Shown: positions 19,763 to 29,332, numbered from the stretch's first letter. The stretch: DNA of 64,000 nucleotides from Vagococcus penaei (GCF_001998885.1 NZ_CP019609.1:2301305-2365304), one strand, 5' to 3'. Translations and numbers: made by a program. Notes: generated by a model from the letters alone, not told the origin.

Positions 19763-20974
19763 TTATTTTTTGGCTAAGGTTGCTAAGCTATGATTAGTAA
19801 GAGAGTGTTCTTGTTGCTGAGCAAGAGCATATTTTTTTTCATTCGCACTAATATTTAAGACAAGTCCAATCATAATTGACAGAGTCAATAAGTTTGATCC
19901 TCCATAGCTCATAAAAGGAAAAGGCACACCTGTTAATGGTATAAAGCCTAAAATACCTCCAAGATTAACAAAGACTTGGATAAGGATAGCTGAGCTAATA
20001 CCGATACAAACGAGTGAGTTAAAAGTTGAATGAGCATTGATTCCAATTGCCAAGATTCTTAAAATTAAATATAAAAGAACAGCTAAAATGAGGATAGCAA
20101 ATAAAATACCAAGTTCTTCTGTTACGATTGAAAAAATAAAATCGGTTTCTGCGACTGGCAGGAAGCCTTTTTTTTGAATACTTTGTCCTAAACCACGTCC
20201 AAACCAACCGCCATTATAGATAGCAAAATAGGAATTGACTAGTTGATAGCCATTTTCAAATTGGTAATCAAAGGGATTCTTAACTACCGAAAAACGATCG
20301 AAAATATAATGATATTTTTGGGGTAGTAAGACACCGTTATGGAAAAGTATCAAGCGTGTCATGATGAAATTAAATAGCATCATAATGCCAAATCCACCTA
20401 ACATATATTGATAGGGGATACCGCTAGCAAAAAGTAAAATCAAAAAAATTAAGGTTAAGATAGCGGCCCCGCCAACATTTGGTTGTGTGAAAACTAACAA
20501 AATTAAACTAGCTACGATGATTGTTGGACCTAAGATAGTATCTTTAAAATTATAGTGAAAAAATTGTTCTCTTTTTGAGAAAATATAAGCAGTATAAAGA
20601 ATAATAGTAATCATAATAAATTCTGAAGGTTGAATACTGATTGGTCCGATAGAAATCCACCGTTGAGCCCCTCCAGTGATTGTCCCTAAACCAAGTACAG
20701 TTGTCGCTAACAACAAAAGAAATGAGAAAGAAATAATAATCTTTTGGAACAGCGCTGAACAAAAAATACTAAGTTTAGTTTTATAGATTATTATCATCAC
20801 TAAGAGAGAGACAATTAAAAAAAATAATTGTTTCAATCCAGTTGCTGTTGTTTTTTTACCTAATTGGTCTAAATTATATGAACTTGCACTTAATACCATT
20901 ACAATTCCAATAATGCTTAAAATAAGATAAGGAATTAAAATTTTAAAGTCAAGAAATTTTAATTTTTTAAACAT
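19763..20974 (-). CDS. ftsW: SEDS peptidoglycan glycosyltransferase, FtsW type
   Basis: Polymerises lipid II at the septum together with a class B penicillin-binding protein. The 403-residue protein has about ten membrane helices and the SEDS signatures RWISIGPISIQPSEF, TQPNVGGAAIL, NGGWFGRGLGQSIQKKGFLPVAETDFIFSIVTEELG and PFMSYGGSNLL. The AETDFIF and GGSN forms fit FtsW better than RodA, though one SEDS protein alone cannot be assigned with certainty. TAGGAGG precedes the start. It is not part of a larger cell-wall cluster here. Confidence 0.88.
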   Translation of the reverse strand: MFKKLKFLDFKILIPYLILSIIGIVMVLSASSYNLDQLGKKTTATGLKQLFFLIVSLLVMIIIYKTKLSIFCSALFQKIIISFSFLLLLATTVLGLGTITGGAQRWISIGPISIQPSEFIMITIILYTAYIFSKREQFFHYNFKDTILGPTIIVASLILLVFTQPNVGGAAILTLIFLILLFASGIPYQYMLGGFGIMMLFNFIMTRLILFHNGVLLPQKYHYIFDRFSVVKNPFDYQFENGYQLVNSYFAIYNGGWFGRGLGQSIQKKGFLPVAETDFIFSIVTEELGILFAILILAVLLYLILRILAIGINAHSTFNSLVCIGISSAILIQVFVNLGGILGFIPLTGVPFPFMSYGGSNLLTLSIMIGLVLNISANEKKYALAQQQEHSLTNHSLATLAKK

Positions 20975-21182
20975 TTTTTACCTCCTATAAATGAACTGAT
21001 TTTTGTATAAAAAACATGTTTTAAATATACTATAACACGTTTTAATATGGGAAGTAATTTGGTAAAAATAAGTTAAATTTAATTTTTTGTCGTAACTTAT
21101 CAGATAACTAATAAAAAAAATCACATACTTATGATATGATATTTTCTATATGATACATGATTAACTATCTGGAGGATGACAT

Positions 21183-22715
21183 ATGACACAAGAGTTACAG
21201 TATGCACCATTAAATTTATACGAAAATTTTCGAGATTCAGCCCAGACTTTTCCTGAAACAGCAATTATTTTAGATGAGAATTTGAAAGCTTTCCCAGAAT
21301 TACCATTAGAAACTAATTATCAAGTGGCTCACCAACTTGTTTTACTTCGTGCTTATCAATTGGCGGCATGTGGTATTCAACGAGGCGATAAAGTGATTAT
21401 TTATAAGAGTCCAAGTTTTGATACGTATTTACTAGCCGTAGCAGTCACTTTTCTAGGAGCCGTCCCAGTTATGGTATCTTATCATTTGCCGGCGTCAACG
21501 ATTGATGTTTTTATTGATCGCTTAAGTGTAGCTTATTTACTATACGATGACGTGACTGATCCACGTGTGGAACAAATGACTAAGTGTGATGAGGCACATA
21601 AAATTAGTCTGGACAAACTATTACTTGTAGAGGCAATTCCTGTCGAGCAAAATTTTTTAGATTTACATGATATTGCGTATATGACGCACACATCTGGAAC
21701 AACTGGGATTCCAAAATTAATTTGTCATTCGCAGGCCTCAATGGGGTGGCGAACAAAATGGCAACGAACGATATTTGCTAAAATGGTAAGTCGTGAGTTA
21801 GTTGCCTGTCATATTTCACCGGTTCATTCGCGCTTTAATATTGGTATAGCATCTTTAATGTCGATGGGCTTTCCAATGATGCCACTAACAAGTGCGACAA
21901 AAGAAACGCTTCGCCGTATGTTACCGAAATATCAACCAATTGCCTTAGAAACTCATCCAAATAATTTTGTGCGTTGGTCGCATTTAGCAGTAGAAGAGCC
22001 AAATGTTTTTCAAAGTTTGATTTATTACCACTCGACATTTGACGCGATTAATAATGAGACAATGGCACGCTTTTTACGTGCTTCGAGTGCTAACACACCA
22101 ATATTTTTACAAGTTTACGGTCAAAGTGAGTGTGGTCCAATGATTTTAAAAGCGCACACTTTAGACTCTTTAAAAACGTCTGATGCAAGAGATATGGGAG
22201 TTGGTTTGAAAGGATTAACCAAAGCATGTATTGCAGATGAAAAAGGGAACGAATTACCTGTAAATACCGACGGACATATTCATTTTTTATCGAAAGGTCG
22301 AGCATTAACATATTTTGGTGAAGATGATCGATTTAATACAACAGTTTACGGAGATTGGTGGGATAGTGGAGATTATGGTTTTATCGATGATGATGGTCAT
22401 TTACATTTAAAAGATCGTCAAGTTGATTTGATTCAACGTGTTGATAGCAATTTAGCGATTGAAGACGCATTATTAGATCAGTTACTTTTTTTAGAAGAAG
22501 TTGTCATTGTACGCGATTCATCGGGGAAACCACAGCCGATTATTTCAGTTGCTGATAATGAAGTGATGGACTGGGAACAATGGTGGACTGCTGTTGAGGA
22601 ATTACCGCAGCTTAATTATCCAATCATTAAAGCTTTTGATGATATTCCACGTACAGCAACAATGAAAGTTCAAAGGCTCCAAATTGAACGTGAGTTAATT
22701 GCTGGTACTTTTTAA
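21183..22715 (+). CDS. AMP-forming ligase (ANL superfamily), specificity unknown
   Basis: A 510-residue adenylate-forming enzyme of the acyl-CoA synthetase / NRPS adenylation superfamily. It has the P-loop THTSGTTGIPKLI (with SGTTG-PK), the YGQSECGP motif A5, the DSGDYGFID motif with the ribose-binding Asp, and LKDRQVDLI near the hinge. The C-terminal lid is short but contains the catalytic Lys region PRTATMKVQR. No carrier protein, thioesterase or transporter lies beside it; flanking genes are ftsW and the thiamine operon, on the other strand. It could load a fatty or aryl acid on CoA or a carrier protein; I cannot say which. Confidence 0.8.
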   Translation: MTQELQYAPLNLYENFRDSAQTFPETAIILDENLKAFPELPLETNYQVAHQLVLLRAYQLAACGIQRGDKVIIYKSPSFDTYLLAVAVTFLGAVPVMVSYHLPASTIDVFIDRLSVAYLLYDDVTDPRVEQMTKCDEAHKISLDKLLLVEAIPVEQNFLDLHDIAYMTHTSGTTGIPKLICHSQASMGWRTKWQRTIFAKMVSRELVACHISPVHSRFNIGIASLMSMGFPMMPLTSATKETLRRMLPKYQPIALETHPNNFVRWSHLAVEEPNVFQSLIYYHSTFDAINNETMARFLRASSANTPIFLQVYGQSECGPMILKAHTLDSLKTSDARDMGVGLKGLTKACIADEKGNELPVNTDGHIHFLSKGRALTYFGEDDRFNTTVYGDWWDSGDYGFIDDDGHLHLKDRQVDLIQRVDSNLAIEDALLDQLLFLEEVVIVRDSSGKPQPIISVADNEVMDWEQWWTAVEELPQLNYPIIKAFDDIPRTATMKVQRLQIERELIAGTF

Positions 22716-22748
22716 TGTCTCTCAATTAACCAATAGATTATAAAAACG

Positions 22749-22801
22749 AAAAAATCACAAAGAATTAGTATGTTTAACTAAGCGATTCTTTGTGATTTTT
22801 G
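22749..22801. terminator. Bidirectional terminator between the ligase gene and tatD
   Basis: AAAAAATCACAAAGAAT pairs with ATTCTTTGTGATTTTT around a loop. It can end both converging transcripts. Confidence 0.8.
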
Positions 22802-22823
22802 ATGATAATAGTGTTATAACTAT

Positions 22824-23573
22824 TTAGACTGAACTGTTATTGATTTTCGATAAGTTTAACCAATGATTAAAATTAGTTACTAGTTGTTGACTAAGGTCAT
22901 TAATGCTTAAATGCTTTAATTTGGCAATGTAGGCTAAGTGATTACGCATCTCTAATAGATAATCGACTTGTGATATTTTTTTATTTAGAACCCATGCAAG
23001 TGCTTGTAAGCCGTCAGATTCCATTAATAACTTATCAACGGGAATTTTTTCAATAATTAATTTAGAAATTTCATTAAATCGTGCATCTAGTGGTGCGGTA
23101 AAATAACAGCCTAATCTAATATAGTCATCAAGATATTCAAAGGTACCATACCAATGGACTAGATAGGTATTGGGATATTGCTGAATCAGTCTTAGGCAAT
23201 TTTTTTCTTGACCTTTCGTGTGGAGAATAACAGGTTTTTTATGCGATGAAGCAAATGCTAATTGTTGGATAAATAAATTTTCTTGGTCTAATAAGTCATT
23301 CGTCGTCCAAACGCTATCCATACCAATTTCTCCAATCACAGTAGCCTGTTCTAAAATAGGGAGAAATTCTTCAAAGGAGTGTGTTTGACTGTCCCAAGGA
23401 TGAATTCCCGCAGACAATGATAAAAAAGGGTAATCTTGACTAAATACTGAATTTTTTGTCCATTCTAAATTAGTTTGACAGTTTAGTTGAGCTGGAATTT
23501 GATTGGCGATTAAAATATCCACTAATGGCTTACTATAATGACAATGTGCATCAATTAAATCATTTGTTTCCAT
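22824..23573 (-). CDS. TatD-family metal-dependent hydrolase at the end of the thi operon
   Basis: A 249-residue amidohydrolase-fold protein with TatD hallmarks: IDAHCHY (HxH metal site), GIHPW, VIGEIGMD (bridging Glu), KPVILHTKG, LVHWYGTFE and LLMESDGL in the place of the usual ETD. The metal ligands are present, so it should be an active hydrolase, either a 3'-5' nuclease like TatD or a small-molecule hydrolase. It starts 26 bases after thiZ on the same strand, downstream of the TPP riboswitch. It is therefore probably a thiamine-related gene rather than the housekeeping tatD. Confidence 0.82.
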   Translation of the reverse strand: METNDLIDAHCHYSKPLVDILIANQIPAQLNCQTNLEWTKNSVFSQDYPFLSLSAGIHPWDSQTHSFEEFLPILEQATVIGEIGMDSVWTTNDLLDQENLFIQQLAFASSHKKPVILHTKGQEKNCLRLIQQYPNTYLVHWYGTFEYLDDYIRLGCYFTAPLDARFNEISKLIIEKIPVDKLLMESDGLQALAWVLNKKISQVDYLLEMRNHLAYIAKLKHLSINDLSQQLVTNFNHWLNLSKINNSSV

Positions 23574-23599
23574 GTGTTATCCCTCTCTTTCATAGGTGA

Positions 23600-24322
23600 T
23601 TATTTTAATTGTTGAAAAATACTATGTCGGCGTGCACCTTGATTGGCTAGCCATTCACGTGTTTGTATTTCAGCCGTTAAATCAATATCAGCGACAAAGT
23701 GACTTGGTTTATCACTTAAAATTAAAATTCTATCAGATAGATAAAGTGCCTCATCAATATCATGGGTTACTAAAATGATGGTTTTGTTTAACGTTTTAGC
23801 AATTTTTTTCAACCAGTCTTGTAGGTGTTGTCGAGTAATCACATCAAGTGCACCAAATGGTTCATCAAGCAGCAAGATATCGCGATTGGCTAAAACTGTT
23901 CTTAGGAGAGCAACTCGTTGTCGCATACCGCCAGATAGTTCATCGGGATAGCGATTAACGGTTGTTTCTAATCCAAAAATCGTTAAGTAGTGTGTAATCA
24001 ATGCATTATCAATCGGTTCTTTATGAATAGTTTGGTACAAGGTGATATTTTCTTTAACAGTCTTCCAGTCGAAGAGTAAATCTTCTTGTGGCATATAAGC
24101 AAAGCAATCATTGATACCAACAATTTTTTGTTGATTAACAAAAAATTGTCCTTTATCCGCAATTAAAATTCCTGATAATACATTTAATAAAGTTGATTTA
24201 CCACAACCACTAGGACCCAAAATAGAAACGAACTCGCCTTGATTGACTGTTACAGATAAATGTTTGAATATCCAGTTTTCACTAAATTGAATGCTTAAAT
24301 CTTTTATCTCTAGTTGTGTCAT
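23600..24322 (-). CDS. thiZ: ABC transporter ATPase for thiamine precursor (ThiZ)
   Basis: ATPase that drives uptake of a hydroxymethylpyrimidine-type thiamine precursor. The 240-residue protein has Walker A GPSGCGKST, the signature LSGGMRQRV, Walker B ILLLDEPFGALD and the switch His in LVTHDIDEA. It resembles the nitrate/taurine/NMT1 transporter ATPases. It follows thiY by 2 bases. The substrate comes from context: NMT1-type binding protein, matching permease and a TPP riboswitch. Confidence 0.88.
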   Translation of the reverse strand: MTQLEIKDLSIQFSENWIFKHLSVTVNQGEFVSILGPSGCGKSTLLNVLSGILIADKGQFFVNQQKIVGINDCFAYMPQEDLLFDWKTVKENITLYQTIHKEPIDNALITHYLTIFGLETTVNRYPDELSGGMRQRVALLRTVLANRDILLLDEPFGALDVITRQHLQDWLKKIAKTLNKTIILVTHDIDEALYLSDRILILSDKPSHFVADIDLTAEIQTREWLANQGARRHSIFQQLK

Positions 24323-24324
24323 GG

Positions 24325-25347
24325 TTATTCAGCCTTTTCGATAAATTCATTTGTATACATGTCTTTTGCAGGTATTTTCTTATCAATTAGCTTATTTTCA
24401 AACATAAAATCTGTGTAGTTATTCCAAACTGATTCTTGCATGATACCCCACTTATCTGGATTAGATGTATAATTTTTTGATAAAAATTCTTGTGATTTTT
24501 GTAAGAAATCTAAATCTTGATCGGGTGTTGCTTTATAAAGAATATCCGCACTTTCTTTCGGATTCTCAATAGCATATTGATATCCTTTTTTTGTGGCATT
24601 GGTAAATTTTTGAACTAACTCAGGGTTACTTTCAATTGTTTTGTCTTGCGCTAAAATAATTGGGGTATAAAAATCTAACCGTTTATCTAGCTTATTTAAA
24701 GGCATAAAAGAGATATCGTAGCCATCCATCTTAGCTTTTGTGTAATCCCAACCTTCAAAAAACCATTTAATATCTACATTTTTACCTAAATCAGCTGCCC
24801 CAGCACCCGAGTCACCGACTAAGGTTAATTTTGAGAAATCGCCACCATCATTTGTCATTGTAGCTTTTAAAACAGCTTCTTCACTAGCAGATTGCCAACC
24901 TGAATAAGTTTTATTTTCAAACTGTTTTGGTGACGTGATACTATCCTCAGTCAAGGTAACAAAACCGGATGTATTATGTTCTAAGACTGCAGCAATGGCT
25001 TTAACAGGTATAGGTTCAGCAGAAGCAGTTGCGTAAGTTAAATCTTCTTGATAGCTCAGAGCAAAGTCACCTTTGTTGGCACCTAATAAGGTGATACTTG
25101 TGTTATTTTGCCCAGGTTCGATAATGGATAAATCAATCCCTATGTCTTTATAGTAACCTTTTTCTTTCGCTACGTAAACACCTGTATGATTCGTATTTGG
25201 TAAATAATCTAAAATTAGTGTCACTTTTTCTGTTTTATCATTACTTTTATTTGTTTTTTGTTCTTTATTTTCGGTTTGACAAGCAGTTAGCATGACTGTA
25301 GCTAAAGTTAATGTACAAATACTAACTATTTTTTTTATTTTAACCAT
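24325..25347 (-). CDS. thiY: Thiamine-precursor-binding lipoprotein (ThiY, NMT1/THI5-like)
   Basis: Extracellular lipid-anchored binding protein of 340 residues. It begins with a lipoprotein signal (KKIVSICTLTLATVMLTACQ, lipobox LTAC with the lipidated Cys about residue 23) and a Lys/Thr-rich linker. The NMT1 domain follows: LDYLPNTNHTGVYVAKEKGYYKDIGIDL. That opening is typical of pyrimidine-precursor binders (ThiY) rather than of taurine or nitrate ones. Its start overlaps the thiX stop by 8 bases, so the two are translationally linked. Confidence 0.88.
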   Translation of the reverse strand: MVKIKKIVSICTLTLATVMLTACQTENKEQKTNKSNDKTEKVTLILDYLPNTNHTGVYVAKEKGYYKDIGIDLSIIEPGQNNTSITLLGANKGDFALSYQEDLTYATASAEPIPVKAIAAVLEHNTSGFVTLTEDSITSPKQFENKTYSGWQSASEEAVLKATMTNDGGDFSKLTLVGDSGAGAADLGKNVDIKWFFEGWDYTKAKMDGYDISFMPLNKLDKRLDFYTPIILAQDKTIESNPELVQKFTNATKKGYQYAIENPKESADILYKATPDQDLDFLQKSQEFLSKNYTSNPDKWGIMQESVWNNYTDFMFENKLIDKKIPAKDMYTNEFIEKAE

Positions 25348-26092
25348 GAGAAATCATCCTTTTCTTGAGTAATATTTTTTGTAATAATGTAATACACCAA
25401 TTTAATAATAAACTTAGTCCAATAATGACTAAGACAGTTGCAAAGACTTTATCTAGTAAATAGCCATTTTTTGCACGGATCATGTAATAACCTAAACCTG
25501 AGGAAGCACTGAGCCATTCACCAACAATTGCACCACCAATACAATAAGTTGCTGATACACGTAACCCAGAAAAAAATGCGGGCAAAGCTTCTGGGATTTT
25601 GACTAAACGATAAATTTGCCATGAATTTGCACCGTATGTTTTTAATAAATTGATTTTTTTATGATTGACATTTTTTAAAGCATCCGTAAACGCAATGGCA
25701 ATTGGAAAAAAACACATTAGTAAAACAATTAAGACTTTTGGTGTTAGGCCAAAACCAAACCAGATAGAAAAAATTGGACCCAAAACTAGGATTGGGATTG
25801 TTTGCGAAATCACTAGGTGAGGATAGGTTGTTAACTTTAATGTTTCGAAACGGTCCATCAATAAACTGATAGTAAAAGCTAAAATAGCAGATAAGATAAG
25901 GCCAATGACTGCTTCCGCTAGTGTTGTCAGACTATGCTGAAATAAAATTGCTCGGTTAGTATAAAGGGATAAAAAAATTTTAGATGGGGCTGGCAAAATA
26001 TAAAGTGGAATGGCCAGTACTTTTACTAAAACTTCCCAAATTACTAAAAGAATTATTAAACTTGATACAGGATAAACCCATTTTTTATTCAA
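25340..26092 (-). CDS. thiX: ABC transporter permease for thiamine precursor (ThiX)
   Basis: Inner-membrane permease of 250 residues with about six helices and the binding-protein-dependent EAA-type loop (TYGANSWQIYRLVKIPEALPAFFSGLRVSATYCIGGAIVGEW) that contacts the ATPase. It is the first gene after the TPP riboswitch and is followed by thiY, thiZ and tatD. Together they form a vitamin B1 salvage transporter that should be shut off when thiamine diphosphate is plentiful. Confidence 0.88.
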   Translation of the reverse strand: MNKKWVYPVSSLIILLVIWEVLVKVLAIPLYILPAPSKIFLSLYTNRAILFQHSLTTLAEAVIGLILSAILAFTISLLMDRFETLKLTTYPHLVISQTIPILVLGPIFSIWFGFGLTPKVLIVLLMCFFPIAIAFTDALKNVNHKKINLLKTYGANSWQIYRLVKIPEALPAFFSGLRVSATYCIGGAIVGEWLSASSGLGYYMIRAKNGYLLDKVFATVLVIIGLSLLLNWCITLLQKILLKKRMISHG

Positions 26093-26118
26093 ATAATCAC
26101 CTCTAAATTAATCACTAA

Positions 26119-26252
26119 CAAAAAACGACAACTCACCTAGTAGTTGTCGTTAAATGCACTATGCAAATCGCTCCCTACAACGGTACTAACCGACAGGTTC
26201 AAAGGGTCTAGCTTAATAAGCTACTCTCAGATTGTCACACAATCTCCCCTGA
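26119..26252 (-). promoter_or_regulatory. TPP riboswitch (THI element) with terminator, controlling thiXYZ-tatD
   Basis: On the minus strand the aptamer (about 26252-26170) contains the conserved CTGAGA, ACCCTTTGAACCTG and the GGTTAGTACC ... GTAGGGA segments of thiamine diphosphate riboswitches. It is followed by a terminator hairpin: ACGACAACT and AGTTGTCGT (26125-26150) with a T-run, just before thiX. This arrangement means transcription termination when TPP is bound. Aptamer and expression platform occupy most of the gap between thiX and asparaginase. Confidence 0.95.
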
Positions 26253-26327
26253 ATATTTTGTTATTAATTGAAGTGTAACACTAAAAAAAATAAGGGTCAA
26301 ATTGTTTCGCTAGCTATCTAATTGAGC

Positions 26328-26333
26328 TATAAT
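26328..26333 (+). promoter_or_regulatory. Probable -10 element of the asparaginase gene
   Basis: A perfect TATAAT lies 40 bases before the start codon. The -35 region is poor (TTTCGC at 17-bp spacing, or TTGTTT at 20), so only the -10 is proposed. Confidence 0.45.
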
Positions 26334-26372
26334 GTAAATCGATACTGTGAAGAAAATAAGGAGGTTAATAAC

Positions 26373-27335
26373 ATGCGGAAAGTGTTAGTCTTACATACAG
26401 GTGGAACCATTTCAATGGTTCAAGAAGAAAGTGGGGTGACGTTGTCTCAACAACATCCTTTAGCAGAAACAATGACAATTATTCCAGAATTTATTGATAT
26501 TACTTCAGAAGAAATTTTTAATCTGCCGTCTCCCCATATTACACCGGAGAATATGTTGATGCTAAAGCAGCGTATTCAGTTAGCTTTTGAAGAAGGCTTT
26601 GATGGCGTTGTTATTACGCATGGGACTGATACACTAGAAGAAACTGCTTATTTTTTAGATTTGACTATTAATGAATCAATTGCAGTTGTACTGACAGGGG
26701 CTATGCGTTCAAGCAACGAGATTGGTTCAGATGGTGTATACAATTTTGTTCAAGCGGTCATTACAGCTGCAAATGAGAAAACCAAAGAACAAGGTGTTGT
26801 TGTCGTTATGAATGATGAAATTCATGCTGCTCGTTTTGTGACTAAAACGCATACGACAAGTGTTGATACTTTTAGAACGCCAACGTTTGGTCCAATCGGA
26901 ATTCTTTCCAAACATGAAGTTTATTATTTAAAAGAGGTAGTTGATCATCAAATCAAAAATATCCAGACAACTAATGGACGTGTAATTTTACTAAAAGCTT
27001 ATGCAGGTATGGACACTTATTTATTTGAAAAGCTAGCAGATGATGACATTGATGGCTTAGTTATCGAGGCGTTAGGTGCAGGTAACTTACCGCCAACAGT
27101 TGTTCCAAGCTTAAAAAAAGTTATTGATAAAGGTATCCCAGTAGCATTAGTTTCGAGATGTTCCAATGGTATTGCGCAAGATATCTACGACTACCCAGGT
27201 GGTGGAGTTGAATTAAAAAAAATGGGTGTTAATTTTGTTAAGGGACTCTCTGGGCAAAAAGCGCGTTTGCGTTTATTAGTTGGATTGAATGCAGGATTAT
27301 CTGGAAATTCTTTGAAAGATTTTTTAGTAAATTAG
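26373..27335 (+). CDS. ansA: L-asparaginase, type I
   Basis: Hydrolyses asparagine to aspartate and ammonia. The 320-residue protein has the two threonine active-site motifs: VLHTGGTISM near the N-terminus and VITHGTDTLEETAYFL. It also has TGAMRSSNEIGSDG and the C-terminal EALGAGNLPP and SRCSNG segments. There is no signal peptide, so it is cytoplasmic. The ATG at 26373 is chosen because AAGGAGG lies 8 bases before it; an upstream in-frame ATG at 26322 has no such site and falls before the -10 element. Monocistronic, divergent from thiXYZ. Confidence 0.92.
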   Translation: MRKVLVLHTGGTISMVQEESGVTLSQQHPLAETMTIIPEFIDITSEEIFNLPSPHITPENMLMLKQRIQLAFEEGFDGVVITHGTDTLEETAYFLDLTINESIAVVLTGAMRSSNEIGSDGVYNFVQAVITAANEKTKEQGVVVVMNDEIHAARFVTKTHTTSVDTFRTPTFGPIGILSKHEVYYLKEVVDHQIKNIQTTNGRVILLKAYAGMDTYLFEKLADDDIDGLVIEALGAGNLPPTVVPSLKKVIDKGIPVALVSRCSNGIAQDIYDYPGGGVELKKMGVNFVKGLSGQKARLRLLVGLNAGLSGNSLKDFLVN

Positions 27336-27360
27336 TTAAGTATCATTAAAACTATCTCAA

Positions 27361-27398
27361 TAAACCTAAGCTAAACGATTACTTAGCTTAGGTTTTAC
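27361..27398 (+). terminator. Terminator after asparaginase gene
   Basis: AAACCTAAGCTAA pairs with TTAGCTTAGGTTT around a short loop; the following T-run is short. Confidence 0.65.
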
Positions 27399-27471
27399 TT
27401 GCAACAACGCGACTCTTCCTATAAACTACATAAGGATAGAATATTAGTGAAAATTATAGGAGGTGACTAAA

Positions 27472-28782
27472 ATGACAAAACCAACCTTAGCTATCGTTGG
27501 CCGTCCGAATGTCGGCAAGTCAACATTATTCAACCGAATTGCTGGTGAACGTATTTCGATTGTGGAAGACGAGCCAGGAGTTACACGGGATAGAATCTAT
27601 GCACATGGTGATTGGTTAGGTCGTGAATTTAGTATCATTGATACTGGTGGTATTGAAATGAGTGATCAGCCATTTATGGAGCAAATTAAGCACCAAGCAG
27701 AAATTGCAATTGAAGAAGCAGATGTCATTTTATTTGTAGTAAGTGGAAGAGAAGGTATTACGGATGCTGATGAGTATGTAGCTCGTATACTATATAAAAG
27801 TGACAAGCCGGTGATTTTAACTGTTAATAAAGTAGATAATCCAGAAATGCGTAATGATATTTTTGAGTTTTACTCACTTGGTTTAGGTGATCCGTATCCG
27901 GTATCTGGGACACATGGTATCGGCTTAGGTGATGTATTAGATGAAGCATGTCAGCACTTTTCAACTGTTGTTGAAGAAGAAGACGACGACATTATTCGTT
28001 TTAGTTTGATTGGTCGACCAAATGTTGGGAAATCATCATTAATTAATGCGATTTTAGGTGAGGAACGTGTCATTGTATCGAGTGTTGCTGGAACGACTCG
28101 TGATGCGATTGATACATCGTTTGTTTCTGATTCGGGACAAGAATTTTTAATGATTGATACAGCCGGTATGCGTAAAAAGGGTAAAGTTTATGAGAATACT
28201 GAAAAATATAGTGCGATGCGTTCGATTCGTGCGATTGAGCGTTCAGACGTCGCTTTAGTCGTCTTAAATGCTGAGGAAGGCATTCGTGAATACGACAAGC
28301 GTATTGCTGGATTTGCACATGAAGCGGGTAAAGGTGTTATTATCGTTGTCAACAAGTGGGACACATTGGAAAAAGATAATCACACAATGAAAGAATTTGA
28401 AGAAGATATTCGTCAAGAATTTCGTTATTTAGACTATGCACCAATTGTTTATGTATCTGCTAAAACTAAGCAACGTCTACATTTATTACCAGAGATGATT
28501 GAGACTGTTAGTCAAAATCAAACCTTACGTATTCCGTCATCTGTATTAAATGATGTTATTATGGATGCTGTTGCGATTAATCCAACACCAACCGATAAAG
28601 GAAAACGTCTAAAAATCTTTTATGCAACGCAAGTGGCCGTTAAACCACCGACATTTGTGGTCTTTGTTAACGAAGAAGAGCTTATGCACTTTTCTTATGC
28701 ACGTTTCTTAGAAAATCAAATTCGTCGAGCGTTTGAGTTTGAAGGGACACCAATTCGCATTATAACAAGACGTCGCAAGTAA
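27472..28782 (+). CDS. der: Ribosome biogenesis GTPase Der (EngA)
   Basis: Tandem-GTPase needed for 50S subunit maturation. The 436-residue protein has two G domains: [14 protein letters not shown] with DTGGIE and NKVD, and [14 protein letters not shown] with [10 protein letters not shown] and NKWD. A C-terminal KH-like domain follows ([22 protein letters not shown]). The ATG at 27472 has AGGAGG 8 bases upstream; a GTG at 27463 lies too close to that site. As in many Firmicutes, der lies close to hup. Confidence 0.97.
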   Translation: MTKPTLAIVGRPNVGKSTLFNRIAGERISIVEDEPGVTRDRIYAHGDWLGREFSIIDTGGIEMSDQPFMEQIKHQAEIAIEEADVILFVVSGREGITDADEYVARILYKSDKPVILTVNKVDNPEMRNDIFEFYSLGLGDPYPVSGTHGIGLGDVLDEACQHFSTVVEEEDDDIIRFSLIGRPNVGKSSLINAILGEERVIVSSVAGTTRDAIDTSFVSDSGQEFLMIDTAGMRKKGKVYENTEKYSAMRSIRAIERSDVALVVLNAEEGIREYDKRIAGFAHEAGKGVIIVVNKWDTLEKDNHTMKEFEEDIRQEFRYLDYAPIVYVSAKTKQRLHLLPEMIETVSQNQTLRIPSSVLNDVIMDAVAINPTPTDKGKRLKIFYATQVAVKPPTFVVFVNEEELMHFSYARFLENQIRRAFEFEGTPIRIITRRRK

Positions 28783-28866
28783 ATTTTGCATTTTACCACA
28801 ATTAAAATTAAAATTCAATTATCTTTTTTGATTTCGCAAAAATAGTTTTTAAAACTGTTAAAAGCC

Positions 28867-28895
28867 TTGATATCACTTGTTTCATGTGTTATCTT
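28867..28895 (+). promoter_or_regulatory. Candidate promoter of hup
   Basis: TTGATA (28867-28872) and TATCTT (28890-28895) are separated by 17 bases. Transcription would start about 28903, giving a 5' leader of about 115 bases that contains two hairpins. Confidence 0.5.
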
Positions 28896-28930
28896 TGTTT
28901 AAGAAATATTGAAAGGCAATATTTCCATTT

Positions 28931-28957
28931 ATCATTTTTGGACCACTCAAAAATGAT
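28931..28957 (+). promoter_or_regulatory. Perfect hairpin in the hup 5' leader
   Basis: ATCATTTTTG (28931-28940) is complemented exactly by CAAAAATGAT (28948-28957) with a 7-base loop. It has no T-tract, so it is not a terminator. A second smaller hairpin, TGATGT/ACATCA (28971-28990), lies between it and the GAGGAGG site. Role unknown; it may stabilise the mRNA or control translation. Confidence 0.6.
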
Positions 28958-29019
28958 CGCCTGTAAAAAATGATGTTGAATAATACATCAATTTCCTTTT
29001 GAGGAGGTGAAACTTAGAC

Positions 29020-29295
29020 ATGGCTAACAAAGCAGAATTAATCGAAAAAGTTGCTGAAGCAACGGGCTTAACTAAAAAAGATGCAACTGCATCTGTTGAC
29101 GCAGTTTTTGCATCAATTCAAGACTTTTTATCTGAAGGAGAAAAAGTTCAATTAATCGGTTTTGGTAACTTTGAAGTGCGTGAACGTGCAGCTCGTAAAG
29201 GTCGTAACCCACAAACTGGTGAAGAAATCCAAATCGCAGCTAGCAAAGTACCTGCATTTAAACCAGGTAAAGCGTTAAAAGATGCTGTAAAATAA
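29020..29295 (+). CDS. hup: Nucleoid protein HU
   Basis: Small basic DNA-bending protein that compacts the chromosome. The 91 residues match the HU family throughout: [33 protein letters not shown] (dimer helices), then [26 protein letters not shown] (DNA-binding arm) and [14 protein letters not shown]. It is the only HU gene in the window, so it is probably the main one. A very strong GAGGAGGTG site and its own terminator fit high expression. Confidence 0.97.
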   Translation: MANKAELIEKVAEATGLTKKDATASVDAVFASIQDFLSEGEKVQLIGFGNFEVRERAARKGRNPQTGEEIQIAASKVPAFKPGKALKDAVK

Positions 29296-29332
29296 TTGAT
29301 TCTTTAAATGTTTAAATTATAAACATTCAAAC

